From Membranipora membranacea (taxonomy: Eukaryota > Bryozoa > Gymnolaemata > Cheilostomatida > Membraniporidae): a stretch of 64,000 bases of DNA. A program made the translations under genes and the position numbers. Location of the stretch: the NCBI GenBank assembly GCA_914767715.1, contig OU612071.1:3164001-3228000 (forward strand), in the 5' to 3' direction. Of this stretch, positions 12,055-24,599 are shown one piece after another. The notes under the pieces were generated by a model. The model did no database searches and was not told the DNA's origin. It was given only the letters and a program-made list of their open reading frames with translations. Each line of letters starts with the position of its first letter. The first letter of the stretch is position 1.

Positions 12055-12714
12055 GTGATCATCAACAAATTGAGAACGCAGCTGGATAAAGTAATCGATC
12101 CGTCGCAGTTTGCATACCAGCCTAATATTGGTACAGTAGATGCATTGATTCAGGTCATGGAGGACTTCACTGCCCAACTTGATAAGCCTCATACTAAATT
12201 TATTCAGAGTGCAGCATTAGACTTTTCAAAAGCCTTCGACCGCTTGCAACCTGCTATATTGGTTGAGAAAATGCAAAAATATGAATTTAACCATGAGTTG
12301 ATAACTCTTGTTAGCAGATTCCATCACAATAGAATGCAGTGCGTCAAATACGGCAATAGCAGATCTACATTTATCAGTGCAAAGATTGGTGCCCCGCAAG
12401 GAACTAAGCTTGGACCGATACTCTGGCTGATTTATTCCAATGATCTTAAAGCAGAGGGATACAGTCACGTAAAATACGCTGACGACACAACATTCTATGT
12501 AGCAGTCAATAACCATACCGATCAATCTGCCATCGCTCCCGCCATACAATCAACTCAATCATGGTCTGCTAATAATAACATGCTTCTGAATGCTGACAAG
12601 ACGGAGATTATGAACTCATCCCTGAGTCATCATTACACCTATGATAACCAGTCACATATAGATGATTATTTTTTGACACCAAGCGCACTTGCACAATGTT
12701 TTTGGGAATATTAA
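12055..12714 (+). pseudogene. LINE reverse transcriptase core, longest open piece
   Basis: A 219-codon open stretch within the LINE holds the RT palm: DFSKAFD (first catalytic Asp), GAPQGTKLGPILW, and YADD (catalytic Asp pair) followed by LLNADKTEIM. It is in a different frame from the fingers region just upstream (11849-12052), so it cannot be translated as one enzyme with it. Confidence 0.85.
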
Positions 12715-12798
12715 TAGATAACAAGCTTTCTTTCAACAATCATGTCGATAATTAAGTCACTAAGCGCAACTCGAAGCTATTTTTAATGAGGAAGTTAA

Positions 12799-13175
12799 AG
12801 GGCAACCAAGGTTTCGCAGCAATGCATTAATGGGTAGCAAATCATGTGCTGGGCAGCATCAGCTTTGTGCATTACGCGATGCAAAACTCAAAGTAGTTGC
12901 TGACTCTAAGCTGGGTAACACTTCAGTTTAGGGGAGGTTCCAAGACTCTGCTGTAATAATTATAGAGCACAGGCTAAATAATAACAGGAACAGGAAACTG
13001 CTATGTGGTATTCTCTTTTAGCTGAGTTTGAGTACCTGATGGAAGAAATGTTTCACAAGAATTGTGGCTGAATAATCATCCGAATTATATTTTGTCTTTT
13101 TCCCCATGCAGAAGGTGCAATCTGCTATTAATCAATGGCCATCAATGAGAAGTTGTTTGAAACCTTGGTTGCCCT
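12799..13175. mobile_element. TTAA-flanked MITE inserted in the LINE
   Basis: Terminal inverted repeats are AGGGCAACCAAGGTTTC at the left and GAAACCTTGGTTGCCCT at the right, an exact match over 17 bp. TTAA stands directly outside both ends (12795-12798 and 13176-13179). Removing the 377 bp plus one TTAA rejoins the LINE frame (LMRKL to RTIGLNN). No coding capacity. The TTAA duplication is typical of piggyBac-type movement. Confidence 0.9.
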
Positions 13176-13610
13176 TTAAGAACAATAGGTCTAAATAATT
13201 AAGGGCTTAAATTATTTTACACTACAAACATTCGATCAGTAGTGTGCTATGGTGCCCCTGCTTGGTTCACGTTCCTGTCTAACCACAACAAGGATCGGTT
13301 GGAATGAATTCAGCGATCAGCAACACGAATAATCTACCCTGACGCTGAATATGACTAGAGGCTCACACTTTTAAGCATTCCTCATTTAAATGATTTTATG
13401 TTTGATCTTTCCTTTTCTCATTTTACAAAAATAATGGGTAGCAAGTCTCATCCACACTACCACAGACTGATTTTTAACTCTGGAACCAGGACATCCTCTC
13501 GGGCCAGCCAAGCATTCCGCCCTATCTGATGCCGTACTGCTAAACGGTCTAATAGCTTTTTTAACTACTTCATGATATATTACGATAATGGTTTCATTTA
13601 TAAAGAGTAA

Positions 13611-13873
13611 ATAATTGTCATTTCTTAGTAACCATCTTAACCAGCTGTTATGCATACAGTTTTATCTCCTCGGAGATATTGTTATGCACAATACATCAAA
13701 AGTCAAAGTCACACTGCACAGACCTGACCCCAGCCCACAGCTGTCCTACTTACTTCTTCAAAACAAACTTTATGATACATTTCTGTCTGCCATCATAAAA
13801 GCATTGCATCAACTGTGGTTGGAGAAGAAGAATGCTGATTGGTTAACTATGGGTCAGATCGTTTCTAATTGGA
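13611..13873. other. Non-coding, nothing assigned
   Basis: This lies between the LINE end and the hairpin at the inner edge of the right arm. An open frame runs through 13615-13914, including TLHRPDPSPQLSYLLLQNKL, but I recognise no family and its last part is repeat-arm sequence. Confidence 0.4.
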
Positions 13874-13955
13874 TGATAATTTTATGTAGGTGTAACGAGG
13901 CAACAACTGCTTGACTGTTGTTGCCTTGTTACACTTACATAAAATGATCATACAT
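13874..13955. repeat. Hairpin at inner edge of right arm
   Basis: TGATAATTTTATGTAGGTGT, then AACGAGGCAACAA, an 11-nt loop, and the complementary TTGTTGCCTTGTTACA and onward. The left strand of the stem is a direct copy of the inner end of the left arm (3024-3045); the right strand is the start of the right arm. The arm end therefore folds back on itself here. Confidence 0.8.
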
Positions 13956-15489
13956 AGAGCTCTCCAATTTTATATGTCTCTTCTGAGGTCGGATATTGTT
14001 AATAAAAATAAGAGATATATAGTCGATGCTAGCATGTTACAATTGAGTTAGTATGTATGTTCACTCAAGGAGTAAAAGACTTTTACTCCTTGGTTCACTC
14101 ATTAGCCCATGCCTATAGAATTTAGAAACAATGCCCTTATTATAACCGCGGTATGCTTGACTAAGTTTAAACCACTCATGGACATTAACCATGCGGCTAC
14201 AATACGCGACCCTACGGTAGTAATTGCGATAATGTGAGCTCCGCCCCTACATCATCCTGAATTAGGGATTCCCAAAAATAAAGGTTTTCTAACCAATAAA
14301 GTGAGCACTTCTATATCAGGTCATTATTCCTCACATGATGGTCACAGAGATTAGGAACTTGGTCTTATAGATGTAAAAAAAAGACACGAGGAATCCATAT
14401 GTTGGATCAGATTACCTCACATAACCCTCCCAAGGCTCAAATTCTTTAATTCATTGATAATCTTATTCATTTTCTCATATTTTAATATATCTGATATTGA
14501 TTATTCAGTTTGTAATATAAGATTTGTATACCAGGAAATCATTTATATCTAGTTATTAAATGAACCAGAATGACACATTTTTCAAAGTGGTATAAAGAAC
14601 TTAAATAGCTGCTCAAAACAAAAGTAATCTGAATCTGTTGGAACCAACTGATATATTGTCATGAAGTGTGGCAGAAAATCAAAGTCTACTAGACTGTCTC
14701 TCAGGTATAAAACCGTGGAGAACGGCAATTATGTTCCTCATTGCTGTAAGAGCCCTACTAGATACATTTCTACAGGAGAGAATTTTTTATACTACTACAT
14801 GTGTACCATCCCATAAGATTTATCATTACACCTTCATCCAAACCAGAGAGTAACATATTACTGCTTGGTTGCCATGTGTGCTGGTGATGAATGGTGGTGA
14901 TCTTCCCAGCACTTGTTAATCCAGAGCTCATTATGGGATGGATTGGAATGTGAAATAAAACTCCTGATCAAATGAGAACAATAATAAATGGATGACAATG
15001 ATACAAAAAACAAAAAAAACTGTTAGTCTTTTAACACAGAAATGATAAACATAAATAAACATACTACAAAAGTTCACTGCTATTGATAAGAGGTGCTGAA
15101 GCTCTGAAGAATTTGGTTAAGATATAAGCGGGTGACTTAACTGATCCATACGGCAGTTTATCCAATGTTATAGATTTACATTCACTTGGCTATTCGGTGG
15201 GATTTGCATCATAGTCTACTCTTGATCTATATAATCTAACTAGCATTGATGGTGACAAGCTGCTCAGCGGTAACTAAATTACTGAACAGGCTGAACAGAC
15301 TGAACAGCTGAACAGAATTACTTAGACTACTAGTTGTTTAATTATCTTATTGATTAGCTATTTTTGCACAAGCGTGGACAATCCCTTATATTCTTTTCAT
15401 AAATTTATTTATTTTGAGTTGGTTTCTTTCAATTTTATTCACAGTATATCTTAACATCTCTCTGCATTACTCTAGTGACTGGATGGAAA

Positions 15490-15572
15490 GTAGCTTGTCT
15501 TGTTTGGCAAGCTTTGTTGGGGAGGAACCCCAGGCTCCCTCCCACTCAACAAAGCTTGTCGAGACTAGCTAG
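15490..15572. repeat. Short AAGCTT hairpin repeat (copy in right arm)
   Basis: GGCAAGCTTTGTTGGGGAGG ... CCTCCCACTCAACAAAGCTT forms a strong stem. It pairs with the left-arm copy at 1411-1480. Confidence 0.65.
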
Positions 15573-15898
15573 ATGTAAGGTTGTGCTGGATAATGTTTCT
15601 GGTTTCCGGAACACCATCAAATTCTGATGATTTCAGAATTGGCATATTGTTCGCTACATATGCTTTCCCTAAATTGGTTATATTAGGTGCCAACAAGAAT
15701 TTAGCGACTCCTTTAATCATTTGGCTCAGAGGAATGTGTTTGAGAAGTTATAGTCAGCCACAGAAAAGAATACAAATAATAATTTTAGTCTGAGAAACCT
15801 GTTCAGCTGTTCAGTCAGTTCAGCCTGTTCAGCAATTCATAGTTACTGGCTGCTCAGTGTTAGGATTTCAGTGTATTGATTTTATTAGGTCCGGACGG

Positions 15899-15978
15899 TG
15901 ACTGGACTGAGGGGTGTAAGCAGCCGTGTCAGGTCTTACACGACCTGCCATATATTGCTCGAATCGAACAGAATAAAG
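15899..15978 (+). pseudogene. RING-exon remnant in right arm
   Basis: The frame reads DWTEGCKQPCQVLHDLPYIA, then RIEQNK, then AAAG|GTGTGA. This is the mirror copy of 1047-1126 and matches the end of the intact RING exon (SDWSEGCKQPCQ ... DLPNIAGIDLNKG). Confidence 0.75.
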
Positions 15979-17038
15979 GTGTGAATTTTGTTGGGAGGTT
16001 GTCACTCCAGGACATAACATAGGCCATTTTATTTTAGCCTACCCGAAAAATCTATCTAACACCTCAGTCTCGATGTTGTGCTGCATAAGCTGGACACCTC
16101 AGCTGGCTGTCCTAAGATATCAACTCAGAACAGTCATAAACTTATGGAGGGCATTAAGAGGAGCCGACTCCAATCTAGTACAAATTTGAGTGTGAGAATC
16201 ACTGATAGTAATAATGAGCTGTGGAGGCTTGTATAAGGTGGAGTAACAGTGATGTAATTGTATCTCTATTATAAATACTTATATTCATAACATCTAAAAG
16301 ACTTAAAATAGAAAACTCACCTCACTGAAATAATCATAATATGACAAGACATCATATTCTATTAGAGACAAGAAATGCCTCACTGTGTATATCAAATTAA
16401 CATGTACCTCAATGATACCTTCAAATAGCCTAAAAATCTGCTATTCACTTTTGAGAAACAAAAAAAGGGAATAGAGTAATATCCACAGAGTTGATTCTAC
16501 CTCCATATAACAAAGTTCTACTAGCAGCCGGTAACTAACATATATGGTATAATTCTATACAGTGATGGCGGCAGAACATCACATACTCAAATAGAGAACA
16601 CAATTATTGTATTTACCCGTGTAAAATACACTAATAAAAAAATTTCTAAATTCCTGTTCAGATTGAACGCAGTTTGGGATTCACATCTAGTAATAAAAGT
16701 TAGCATGGTCACACATTAGAGATTTCTGCAGATTATAAGTAAGCTGACAGGATATAAAATCTTACTGTAGATTTTAGATGGAAGCTAACAGTAACATACT
16801 AGCAACATGTAAAAGAAATCAGCGATGGATCTTTACGACAGAAAAGGTTGAATAATAAAATTCATGGAGGACATTGTGTTAATATAATAATCCCCTGGGA
16901 GAAGATAACAATTAAACCTGTTAGAAAAAGATATATATATATATATAAAAAGTGTCTTTTATTAGATATATTTTCTTGTTAAGTAAATCCTTATTTCTCT
17001 GGACCTTTTCATGTAGAGAGGAATTCAAACTCAGACTG

Positions 17039-20000
17039 TCAAAAGATATTTTGCTAATTCTATCACCATAATTATTCACATCAGGATAATAAGTCCTAAT
17101 TTATATCCTGATATAACTTTGCAATATCTGCCCTAAGCAGACAGATATATCTCCTCCAAATCCAACATAGAAGGACCTGCACAGAAGTCTAACATGGCAG
17201 TGATTACCTGATGATGGAGTCCCTCATCCTCTCAGGCAGTGTGCACCTTTTCTTCTCTGCCCTACATTTTCATAAAATCAACAGGAATAGGAAATGCAAT
17301 GGGGGAGTTCTTCTCTGAGGAGATTTTGTTCAGCTGTAAATATACAAAATTATGCAATAACCATGTGACATATAATTATAAATAAAAACAATCTATATTA
17401 CAAAATATAAAAACAAAATGGACGTTCCCTTACGAGCCTGGGTGAATCAGTCACAGAATAAAAGCCCTTATCTGACGGCAGAGATTTATATATACACCAG
17501 TCAGTGTCATGCCTGAAGTTTGCTGGATCTCTTAAGGACCGTGAAACAATGTGAGAAATGCATCACTGCGCATATCACTACCACTTGTAGAAATTTTAAA
17601 TTATACCCTGGAGATTTACAGGTCTGTGATACAATGTGATGTAATGTGAGAAATTGTCTGAGGCTTCATAAGCCTCTCTTGACAACCTCCTTTGTTTTTA
17701 AGGTGGGGGAGGGGGAGACAACAAAGCTTGGCAAGAGAGGCTAAATTTAAATTAAATTATATACAGAGATTTTTACACCTAAAGAACTCATTTTTTCTTG
17801 AGCAATGTGACAAGGCTCAGTTAGTTAATAACACAGTACTGTATTATAACTGGTAAAATTTACTAGCTTTAATCTGGCCTCTGAGCCTCATATTTTGTAC
17901 TTACCTTATCTTACCTTAATCATTATCCTGTACCACGGCGCACCTTATAGCGAGTTATGCTAATTTACTTATCTCGTTAGTTCGCGGGGTTTTCTCATCC
18001 CATTCATTCTAGACAACTGAAGTGACAAGTTGTCTTTTCACTATTCCCATCCTCCCGCCCTAAAATATTACTTTATGTTATTATATTTGTGGTTGGTGCT
18101 AAATTTTCCGCCTTTTCTAATGTATCAAGGCCGAATTTCCTCATATAAAGTTTTTGCCCTGCCTTTCTCCAGCAACTTACTGTACTTACTTAAATGTTTA
18201 TTTGTAACTTATTGGAGGTTAACCAAGAGATGGCGTATTAGTCGCCCCCCCTCCTATAAGGGAACCCCAGCTATCTTGTTAATCATTGAGATAAGAAAAA
18301 ATATTATTATCATGACGAATGAACCTAGATATAACATTCCCTCCCATGGCGGTTATTCTCTATTGGTTTCGGTTTATAATGGACGTAAAATGTTCTCTTT
18401 TCCTTGGTTGTGATAAAAACAAAGCCAACGTGATGACTCCCATCTGACATTCCAGACCGGATTGAAAGAGAGAACTAATGACAGACCAATGAAAGTACAG
18501 GTCATCAGTTGATGTGAGTTTACACTAAGAAGTTTTATTTTGGAAGTGGTAACAGTGTCAATGTTTTTATCTGAATAGTTGTCTCACGCAACGTTTTTAG
18601 AAAACTCTGGTGTTTTTGCAAACAATTACAGTTTATTCTTCTTTACTTGATTTTCTCATTTGTCAACCCTGATTTATGAAGGAGAGAACACAAACTTTCA
18701 TTTGAAAAAATTAGATACCTTTCTAAAATCTGCTCAGAAAATATGATATGGAAAGACTACTCTCAAAAGTTGTCCAAAGTTTTCCCCAGTCTGCGCCTGT
18801 GCGAACTGTTGAGGCATACGTTCGTCTCCGCAGCATAGGGCTTGAACTAATTCACCTAGTCTGAGTACCAAAATTGGGAAAACAATTGAAACCCATAATT
18901 TGGAAATATTTGGGCCTAAATGGAACACTGGTTTTGATATCTCATAACCTTGAACCCTGGGAGGTGCCTTGCTACTGCTGTGCTGCAGAGATAGACTATG
19001 TCTCAAGGCTATCCTGCAAGCAGAGTGGGTTTGCCTTATATAAACTGACCTTCAGAGCAAAGGCCAAATTTTCAGACAATAAAAACTTTCGAGTCCCTGC
19101 ACTTTCCCAATAAGCACTCCAAAACTAACCGAGATAAAATCTCACTTTTTTTCTCATTTCTCCTGTTAGCGCGAAACTCAACCATCATATGTAACACAGT
19201 TCTTGATATTGTAAGCTTTAGAGCACCTGTTCAGGGTATCTCATAATGATAAATACTTGTAAGTTTTGTGAATCTTGTATCTTGCAAAGTGACTACTAAG
19301 GTTTCTGATCACTGTTCAAATACTATAATGACTTTGCTTTTATCACAAGTGAACTTCTCTAAGGCAAGGGTTATATAATTGAAGGTTTATATTAGCCTAT
19401 CATTTTTCATTGAACCGAAAAAGCAAAAATGTCAGATTGATAGATAATAGATAATAAGGAATACGAAAAGAAACAAGTCTTACTGCCCCCTGATGTATTA
19501 TACCCTCGCAATAAACAAAACCTTTAGAAAACATCTTATTATATGGAGCATATTTTATTCTTTGCGATAATCACAGCCTTCTTGAGTGGAGTCTGATTTT
19601 ATTGTTCATAAATACCATTGATGCATCGATGTGTTTGTCAAATACCTGGTTCGCCTTTCAATGAAGATTGAGAATATTATAGGCGTATATTATGGGCGTG
19701 TAACGCTTTGATTATAGAACCGGCTGGTCACTGATGATTTTTTACGACTACTGAGAGGACAGAGGTAAGAGATCAGAAGTATTGACGGTGAGTTCATCCA
19801 TCTCAGAATCATGGCTGTACTTCACTGTAGCACCAAGTTTAGCAATCTGTTCCTACAGTTTACATTCCGTATGCTTATACCAATATACATGAGTGTGCTA
19901 CTGTCTAGTCTAGTCTGTACTACTACAGTTTAAGTGACATTATACAGGGAATGATGATCCAATATTCAGATAACATTGAGGCTTTGTGGTGTTTTTGGCA

Positions 20001-21129
20001 AACAGACTGGCTAATAAATTAATTGCCTTGTCTATTCTCCGCCTCTTCTAGCCTAGTCTACATTGTTTTTGCATGTATAGTACCTTCCATTGCATTAAAT
20101 GTTGTAATTTATTGAGCATCTGGTCAGTGTCTTTCATCAGAGACGATAAACATCCTTGCATTGGGTCTCATTATTGTGGCAGGCAAACTACAATATACAA
20201 ACTTTTTATCATTCCAAATGACTAGAATATTCACCGGTAAAGGTTCCCTTTTACAGTTAATGTTATAGTTTCACAAGCGATCATCTCTTGCTAAGCGCAG
20301 ACATTTCAAATCTTTTCATTTGACCCCCCTTTCAAAGAAAGCACCATGAATATAGAGTGCCAACCTGAGTTTGCGTCTTTTGTGTCATTGATTCTTTGAT
20401 TGATAGAATACAATCATGAATTTCATTGAAAGGATAAAGCTGTGGCTACACACGCCGTATTTTCCATAGGATCGGGGCACTTTTAGTATGGCCAGATGCA
20501 TAGGATAGCTAGGTTAGCTCTGCCAGATGCTTCAGATGGGCTAACCAACCTGTTGGTTCTATCCGTAGCCGTAGCCATAGTACGGCCAGCTATTCCTTTG
20601 TTATTTGTGAAACAGGCGGGGCTTAATTAAATTACTAATAGTGATTGGTTTAGTTCATCCAAGTTGAACAAAAGGAAGGCAAAGCAGACCCAAATTGTAT
20701 TGTAATTGAAAGGTATAGGCCTAGCTATTAATATGCGTGCACTATAGATTTTGTTCGCGACATACAAGGGTTTGTTTGTAAGAGTTATCTTCCCATATTG
20801 CTATAGAATTCATTCCATTGACTGTTAAGATCAATAGAGCTGTACCAACGATATAAGATAACAGTTGTAGCAAATTCTAACAATCAACACGCTCATAGTT
20901 CTCATGTGCTATTGTTCAATATTATCCCTTTCAACCAACTTGACAAGGTGTCCATGTTGCTTCGATGGCCATGAATCGAGACCACACAACATTGACACTG
21001 CAGACACCCCAACAAAATTCGGCAGCAGTTGTCTGAAGGGGATCGAATCCAATAATATTTGCTTGGCGATTACCCTGCACTCTATCATAGTGCGCAGGAT
21101 TCTAGCTCAGGTTCAGTCTGAGCTCAGAA
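17039..21129. other. Non-coding stretch with few recognisable signals
   Basis: Several 80-130-codon frames are present (for example 18030-18413) but none has family motifs or flanking splice signals I trust. One short hairpin repeat lies at 17672-17743. The rest is unassigned. Confidence 0.5.
17672..17743. repeat. Short AAGCTT hairpin repeat
   Basis: GCCTCTCTTGACAACCTCC ... GACAACAAAGCTTGGCAAG, then AGAGGC: inverted ends GCCTCTCTTG/CAAGAGAGGC around a G-rich centre. Confidence 0.65.
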
Positions 21130-21660
21130 TTTTGGTCTTGAAGTTTGAAGCGTGAAGTTTGGTTATTGCTTTATTATTATCCATCCATCCTATAATAGGT
21201 TGATAGCGTAAAATTTATAGCAAATAAATTCAAAAATAAAATAAAAATGAGTCTGAGCTGCATCGGTTGAAAAATCGCGTGTAGAATTCAAAATTTTTTT
21301 TTGTCCTTTAGTGGATCTACACTTGGATGGCTTGTTTTATCTATTTTTGCTCTATGAGCGGATTTTCTGTTTGTATTTATTCTAATAAGACGGTTCAGGG
21401 GGTGATGATCGTTGTCGGCTATTTCAGCGGATTGTTCACCGCAAGAGGTGATCGGGAAAACTTTATGGCCAGCAGTGCTAGATAGTCAAGTCTCTGTTCA
21501 TAGTTGTCAGAGAATGTGTCAGTATAATCTGAGTAGCAGAGCGCTGGATCCTCTCTAGTTTTGTTTTGTCAGTGTCTGATAGCAGATTGGGCCATGCAGG
21601 GCAGGCGTTGGCGATTACAGACTTAATGTTTGCTACGTAGAAGGACATAAGGCCAACGCT
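21130..21660 (-). mobile_element. LINE 3' end (truncated)
   Basis: The reverse strand encodes the C-terminus of the same LINE type as 10741-13610: VIANACPAWPNLLSDTDKTK, then LERIQRSATQIIL, and further on INTNRKSAHRAKIDK. A 3'UTR follows, ending in TTCAAACTTCAAG-like words. The same tail occurs at 62005-62335 (+). 5'-truncated and broken by stops. Confidence 0.8.
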
Positions 21661-22149
21661 GGAGGCTTAATATGGGATTTGCCATTTTTGCTAGGAATCC
21701 AAAAGCTACATTTTCAACTCTCAAATTAATTATTGGAAGCAAAACTAGAAAAAAAACATCTTCATTTGAATCAATTGTAAATGTTATTGCTTACATAATT
21801 AGGGAAAATCCTAATAAGAATGTGATATTGGCACCGGTTTAAACTCAGGGTATAATTCATGTCTTTGGATTGGATTGGATGACCACTGCGTTTCATACCC
21901 AAGAATTGTCTGACAATTCTGTACAATTCTAGAATTGTCAGAAACTGACCTATATATCATTACCCAACCAGCAACCATTATTGCGTAATTAACCCTGCCT
22001 GTTAAATAAATTACTTTCATTATTGCTATTGTATAGTCATAGTATAAGCCTTTACAGTTCTAGTCAATATCATACAATTGGATTGACATTTTATTCAATG
22101 AGTTTGTATTTAGATGACCAGGCAAGATATGCTGTAAGGAATAGATATT
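21661..22149. other. Non-coding, nothing recognised
   Basis: AT-rich sequence with a local repeat of AGAATTGTC near 21900-21945. No gene or element assigned. Confidence 0.5.
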
Positions 22150-22215
22150 GCTGTGCAAGGTAGCATCAAAATCTATATTGCGGGAGGCCCAGGTTCAAAT
22201 CCCCGCCGGGGCAAA
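22150..22215 (+). mobile_element. tRNA-derived SINE head
   Basis: GCAAGGTAGCATC resembles box A and CCCAGGTTCAAATCCCCGCC is a clean box B, followed by GGGGCA. The 5' half does not fold into a full tRNA, so a SINE or decayed tRNA copy is preferred. Confidence 0.5.
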
Positions 22216-23965
22216 TCTTTTCCTTTCGTATCATGATGGAAAATGAAAGCATTCCATTCGAATTGTTGGCTTACAATTTTTGTAAGCACAGAAAACTCTT
22301 AGTAATGAGTATGATGACCCGACAAAATACTTATGTTCAACTCTTCTGTGTTGTACCATACCCTACGTTATATTTTGTGCAATCTGTTAATATTGGCAGC
22401 AACTGCATAAATAGAATACATCAGCTAAACTATGCTAGCAGAATTATCAGAAAACTTTGCTACTAATATAAATTTACAACATCGCTCCCAAGATGAGCGA
22501 GGAATTACTTTGTATCAACTGTCCTACATGCCTAGGTGGAGAGAAGTGATATGTGAATGAGGCCATATTATCCACAGAACCACTGACTACTGAAAGCATG
22601 CTGACTGATGCTAAGAAAACTCAAACTTGGTGTCACAGCAAGTAGTATGAGTACTGATTATTGGCATAGTCTAAACTACGCTCCTTGTGATTATTGAGAG
22701 TGAATGGCTTTCAGCTATTTCTATATGTTGGCCAAAGATGCTTTGAGCGTGGAGTTAGCTCTGAATGTTATGGTATGTGGGCTGAGGGAGGCAAAGGTAA
22801 ATCAACTATCGTAAGCCTGGTATATATTCATTACCTGTCTACAAAGGAGCTCTTGTTGTTATACTATATCATTCCCAGCCATCTCAGTTATATGGTGTGC
22901 AGGAAGCAATTTTGGCATATTTCTTTCTCACTCTTGGATGGTAGTTCCCTAGTAGGTGTTGGCACTAGTACAGATAGTATTAAAATGTTAGACTATAGTG
23001 GCAACACCGTTTAAAGCAATAAATTTTAATCTGTCAGCTTGAGTGCCACAAGCAGGGAGGTTAGCCAATAACAGGCATAATTACATAATTACCTTGATAT
23101 CTTTGTTGTCAAAAATTTTAATTGTACAATTAAGTATAATTAACACTGTTTGGTAATCCTTCATACACATTCCATTGCACTTGTAACAAGTCATCATGAC
23201 ACACTTGTGGAATCAGAGAGACAGGAGTCATTGTAAGCTGACCTAACTTCCTGTCTTTTGCTGCTGATAATGAATGGGGTGAGTTTTGAATTTCGCGAAT
23301 ATTCATTTTTATAATGATGTTTGCTTGGGTGTAATTGCAATAATGAGCATTCTTTGTCGGAAGAGTGAGGGGCGGGAAGTTGTAACATTTTATGCAAAGA
23401 GCTAGATAATTGTCCAAATTAAATTTGTATATTTTTATCAAACTAGTTCACCAAACTCTGCTTCAAAGCTCATCATTGTAGAGAGTTATTATGTCAAGAA
23501 TGAGATTACCGCGCAAAAAACCTTAAATTCTCTGGCGCCCTTATTCTCCAGTATTTGCAAAAAGGTCTCATTGAATTTCCGCACTTCTTGGTCAACTTTC
23601 AGAGTTGAGCCAGCATTATATGATAATATGTGTCTTTACTCACAGGGTTGTCCACTTTTAAATCTACTGGTACCTTATACGTTCTGTGTAAACAGAAGTC
23701 CTGTCAACACTCTCACAGCTCATCATCAATCATTATCAATAAGGTGGGCTATCCTCCTGCGCCATGGCCCGCCTCAAAACATTATGTTTGGGCCAAACTC
23801 AAACAAAATGCCTCGTAACATTGTATGTTCAAAATTGGTTGCAGAGAGGGATTGAGCGTGTCAAAGATCAATGTTGGCATCTCATCCCCAAAGTCTTCTC
23901 TGTGGTGGTCAATAGACTCAGAATTTTCATGAAAAATTACTCACACAAACACAATTATTACTATA
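22216..23965. other. Non-coding, nothing assigned
   Basis: Open frames at 22694-23014 (with a GGKGKST string that mimics a P-loop) and around 23571-24033 show no wider family pattern. No repeat ends were recognised. Confidence 0.4.
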
Positions 23966-24453
23966 GACAGTCTTTTGAGCTCTTATTTATGCCTCAATTC
24001 GGAGTTGTCCTCTCTCCAGTTTGGTACTTTTAACCCACGCCGCATAGGAAAAACCTGCTGAAAGACGGATATGTTAGGATAAAATGAAATTTGATTCAGA
24101 GTCTGCACCATTGAAAACCCTGCAGGACAGGGTTTCCAAATCATTGGAGGCTTGAATGTTGATATATCTTAATTTTAGTGACGAAACTCATGAATTATTC
24201 TGCCAAATTGTCCCCAAAACAGGCAGACAATGCTATAATTGACTATCCTAACACTAAAATTATTTTCCAAACAATTACCATATGAGTTTTCGATGCTGCA
24301 GATTCTGAATCAAAAATAATTTTTATCCTATAAGCGGTTATCAAGAGAACCCTCTTTTCAGCACGTTTTTCCTATGCGGCCTGGGTTAAAAGTACCAAAC
24401 TGGAGAGAGGACAACTCTGAATTAAAGCATGAATAAGAGCTCAGAAAACTGTC
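23966..24453. mobile_element. TA-flanked MITE, copy 1
   Basis: Long inverted ends of roughly 90-100 bp, beginning GACAGT and containing GAGTTGTCCTCTCTCCAGTT, TTGGTACTTTTAACCCACG and CCGCATAGGAAAAA. TA sits outside both ends (23964-23965 and 24454-24455). No coding capacity. A second copy is at 35921-36428. TA target and long TIRs suggest Tc1/mariner-like or similar mobilisation. Confidence 0.88.
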
Positions 24454-24599
24454 TATTATAATGACTTGACTATGATACATGGGCACATCGAGTCAGTTCA
24501 GCTGCAGAACCTCTTCAATCTTGATTGAAAGCAGCCATTATATACTATTATACCCCATCAGTCTAACTTCAGCTTCCATAAAGTATTATAATTAGAGAT

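Larger units (their letters stand above)
10741..13610 (+). mobile_element. Degenerate CR1/L2/Jockey-like LINE (endonuclease-RT)
   Basis: Broken frames in the right order encode a non-LTR retrotransposon. Endonuclease part (about 10900-11340): a YHPPS motif, IAGDFNHLP and LDLLLTN. Reverse transcriptase (11900-12714): RWKRAQINPIPK, KDYRPISL, ALDFSKAFDRL, GAPQGTKLGPILW and the catalytic KYADD box. C-terminal part (13180-13610): YGAPAWFTFLSNHNKDRLE, IQRSATRIIYP and CRTAKRSNSFFNYF. Several frameshifts and stops separate the pieces (for example near 12052), and a MITE interrupts the C-terminal part. Dead copy; clade assigned by motif style only. Confidence 0.88.
13918..17038 (-). repeat. Right arm of the ~3-kb inverted repeat
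   Basis: Reverse complement of 1-3047 with point differences and small indels, for example a TTC/TTCT length change near 15610 and an extra CTGTTCAG cluster near 15797-15835. It encloses, with the left arm, a 10.8-kb interior. It contains a decayed RING exon (15899-15978) and a hairpin repeat (15490-15572). Confidence 0.92.

Noticed and set aside
1-17038. The inverted repeat as one giant transposon with 3-kb TIRs
   Set aside because: No target duplication or terminal motif can be seen, the arms contain gene remnants, and the interior is a mix of older elements. Segmental inverted duplication fits better.
18030-18413. 127-codon open frame
   Set aside because: Hydrophobic and AT-driven, with no family motif, no splice context and no homologous second copy in the window.
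22150-22215. Functional tRNA gene
   Set aside because: Box B is good but D-arm and acceptor stem do not pair properly. The same holds for the tRNA-like heads at 9385, 35640, 40591 and 55860, so all are called SINE-derived.
22694-23014. GGKGKST string resembling a P-loop ATPase
   Set aside because: No preceding beta-strand pattern, no Walker B or other NTPase motifs, and the frame looks random around it. GGCAAAG|GTAAAT could equally be a chance donor.
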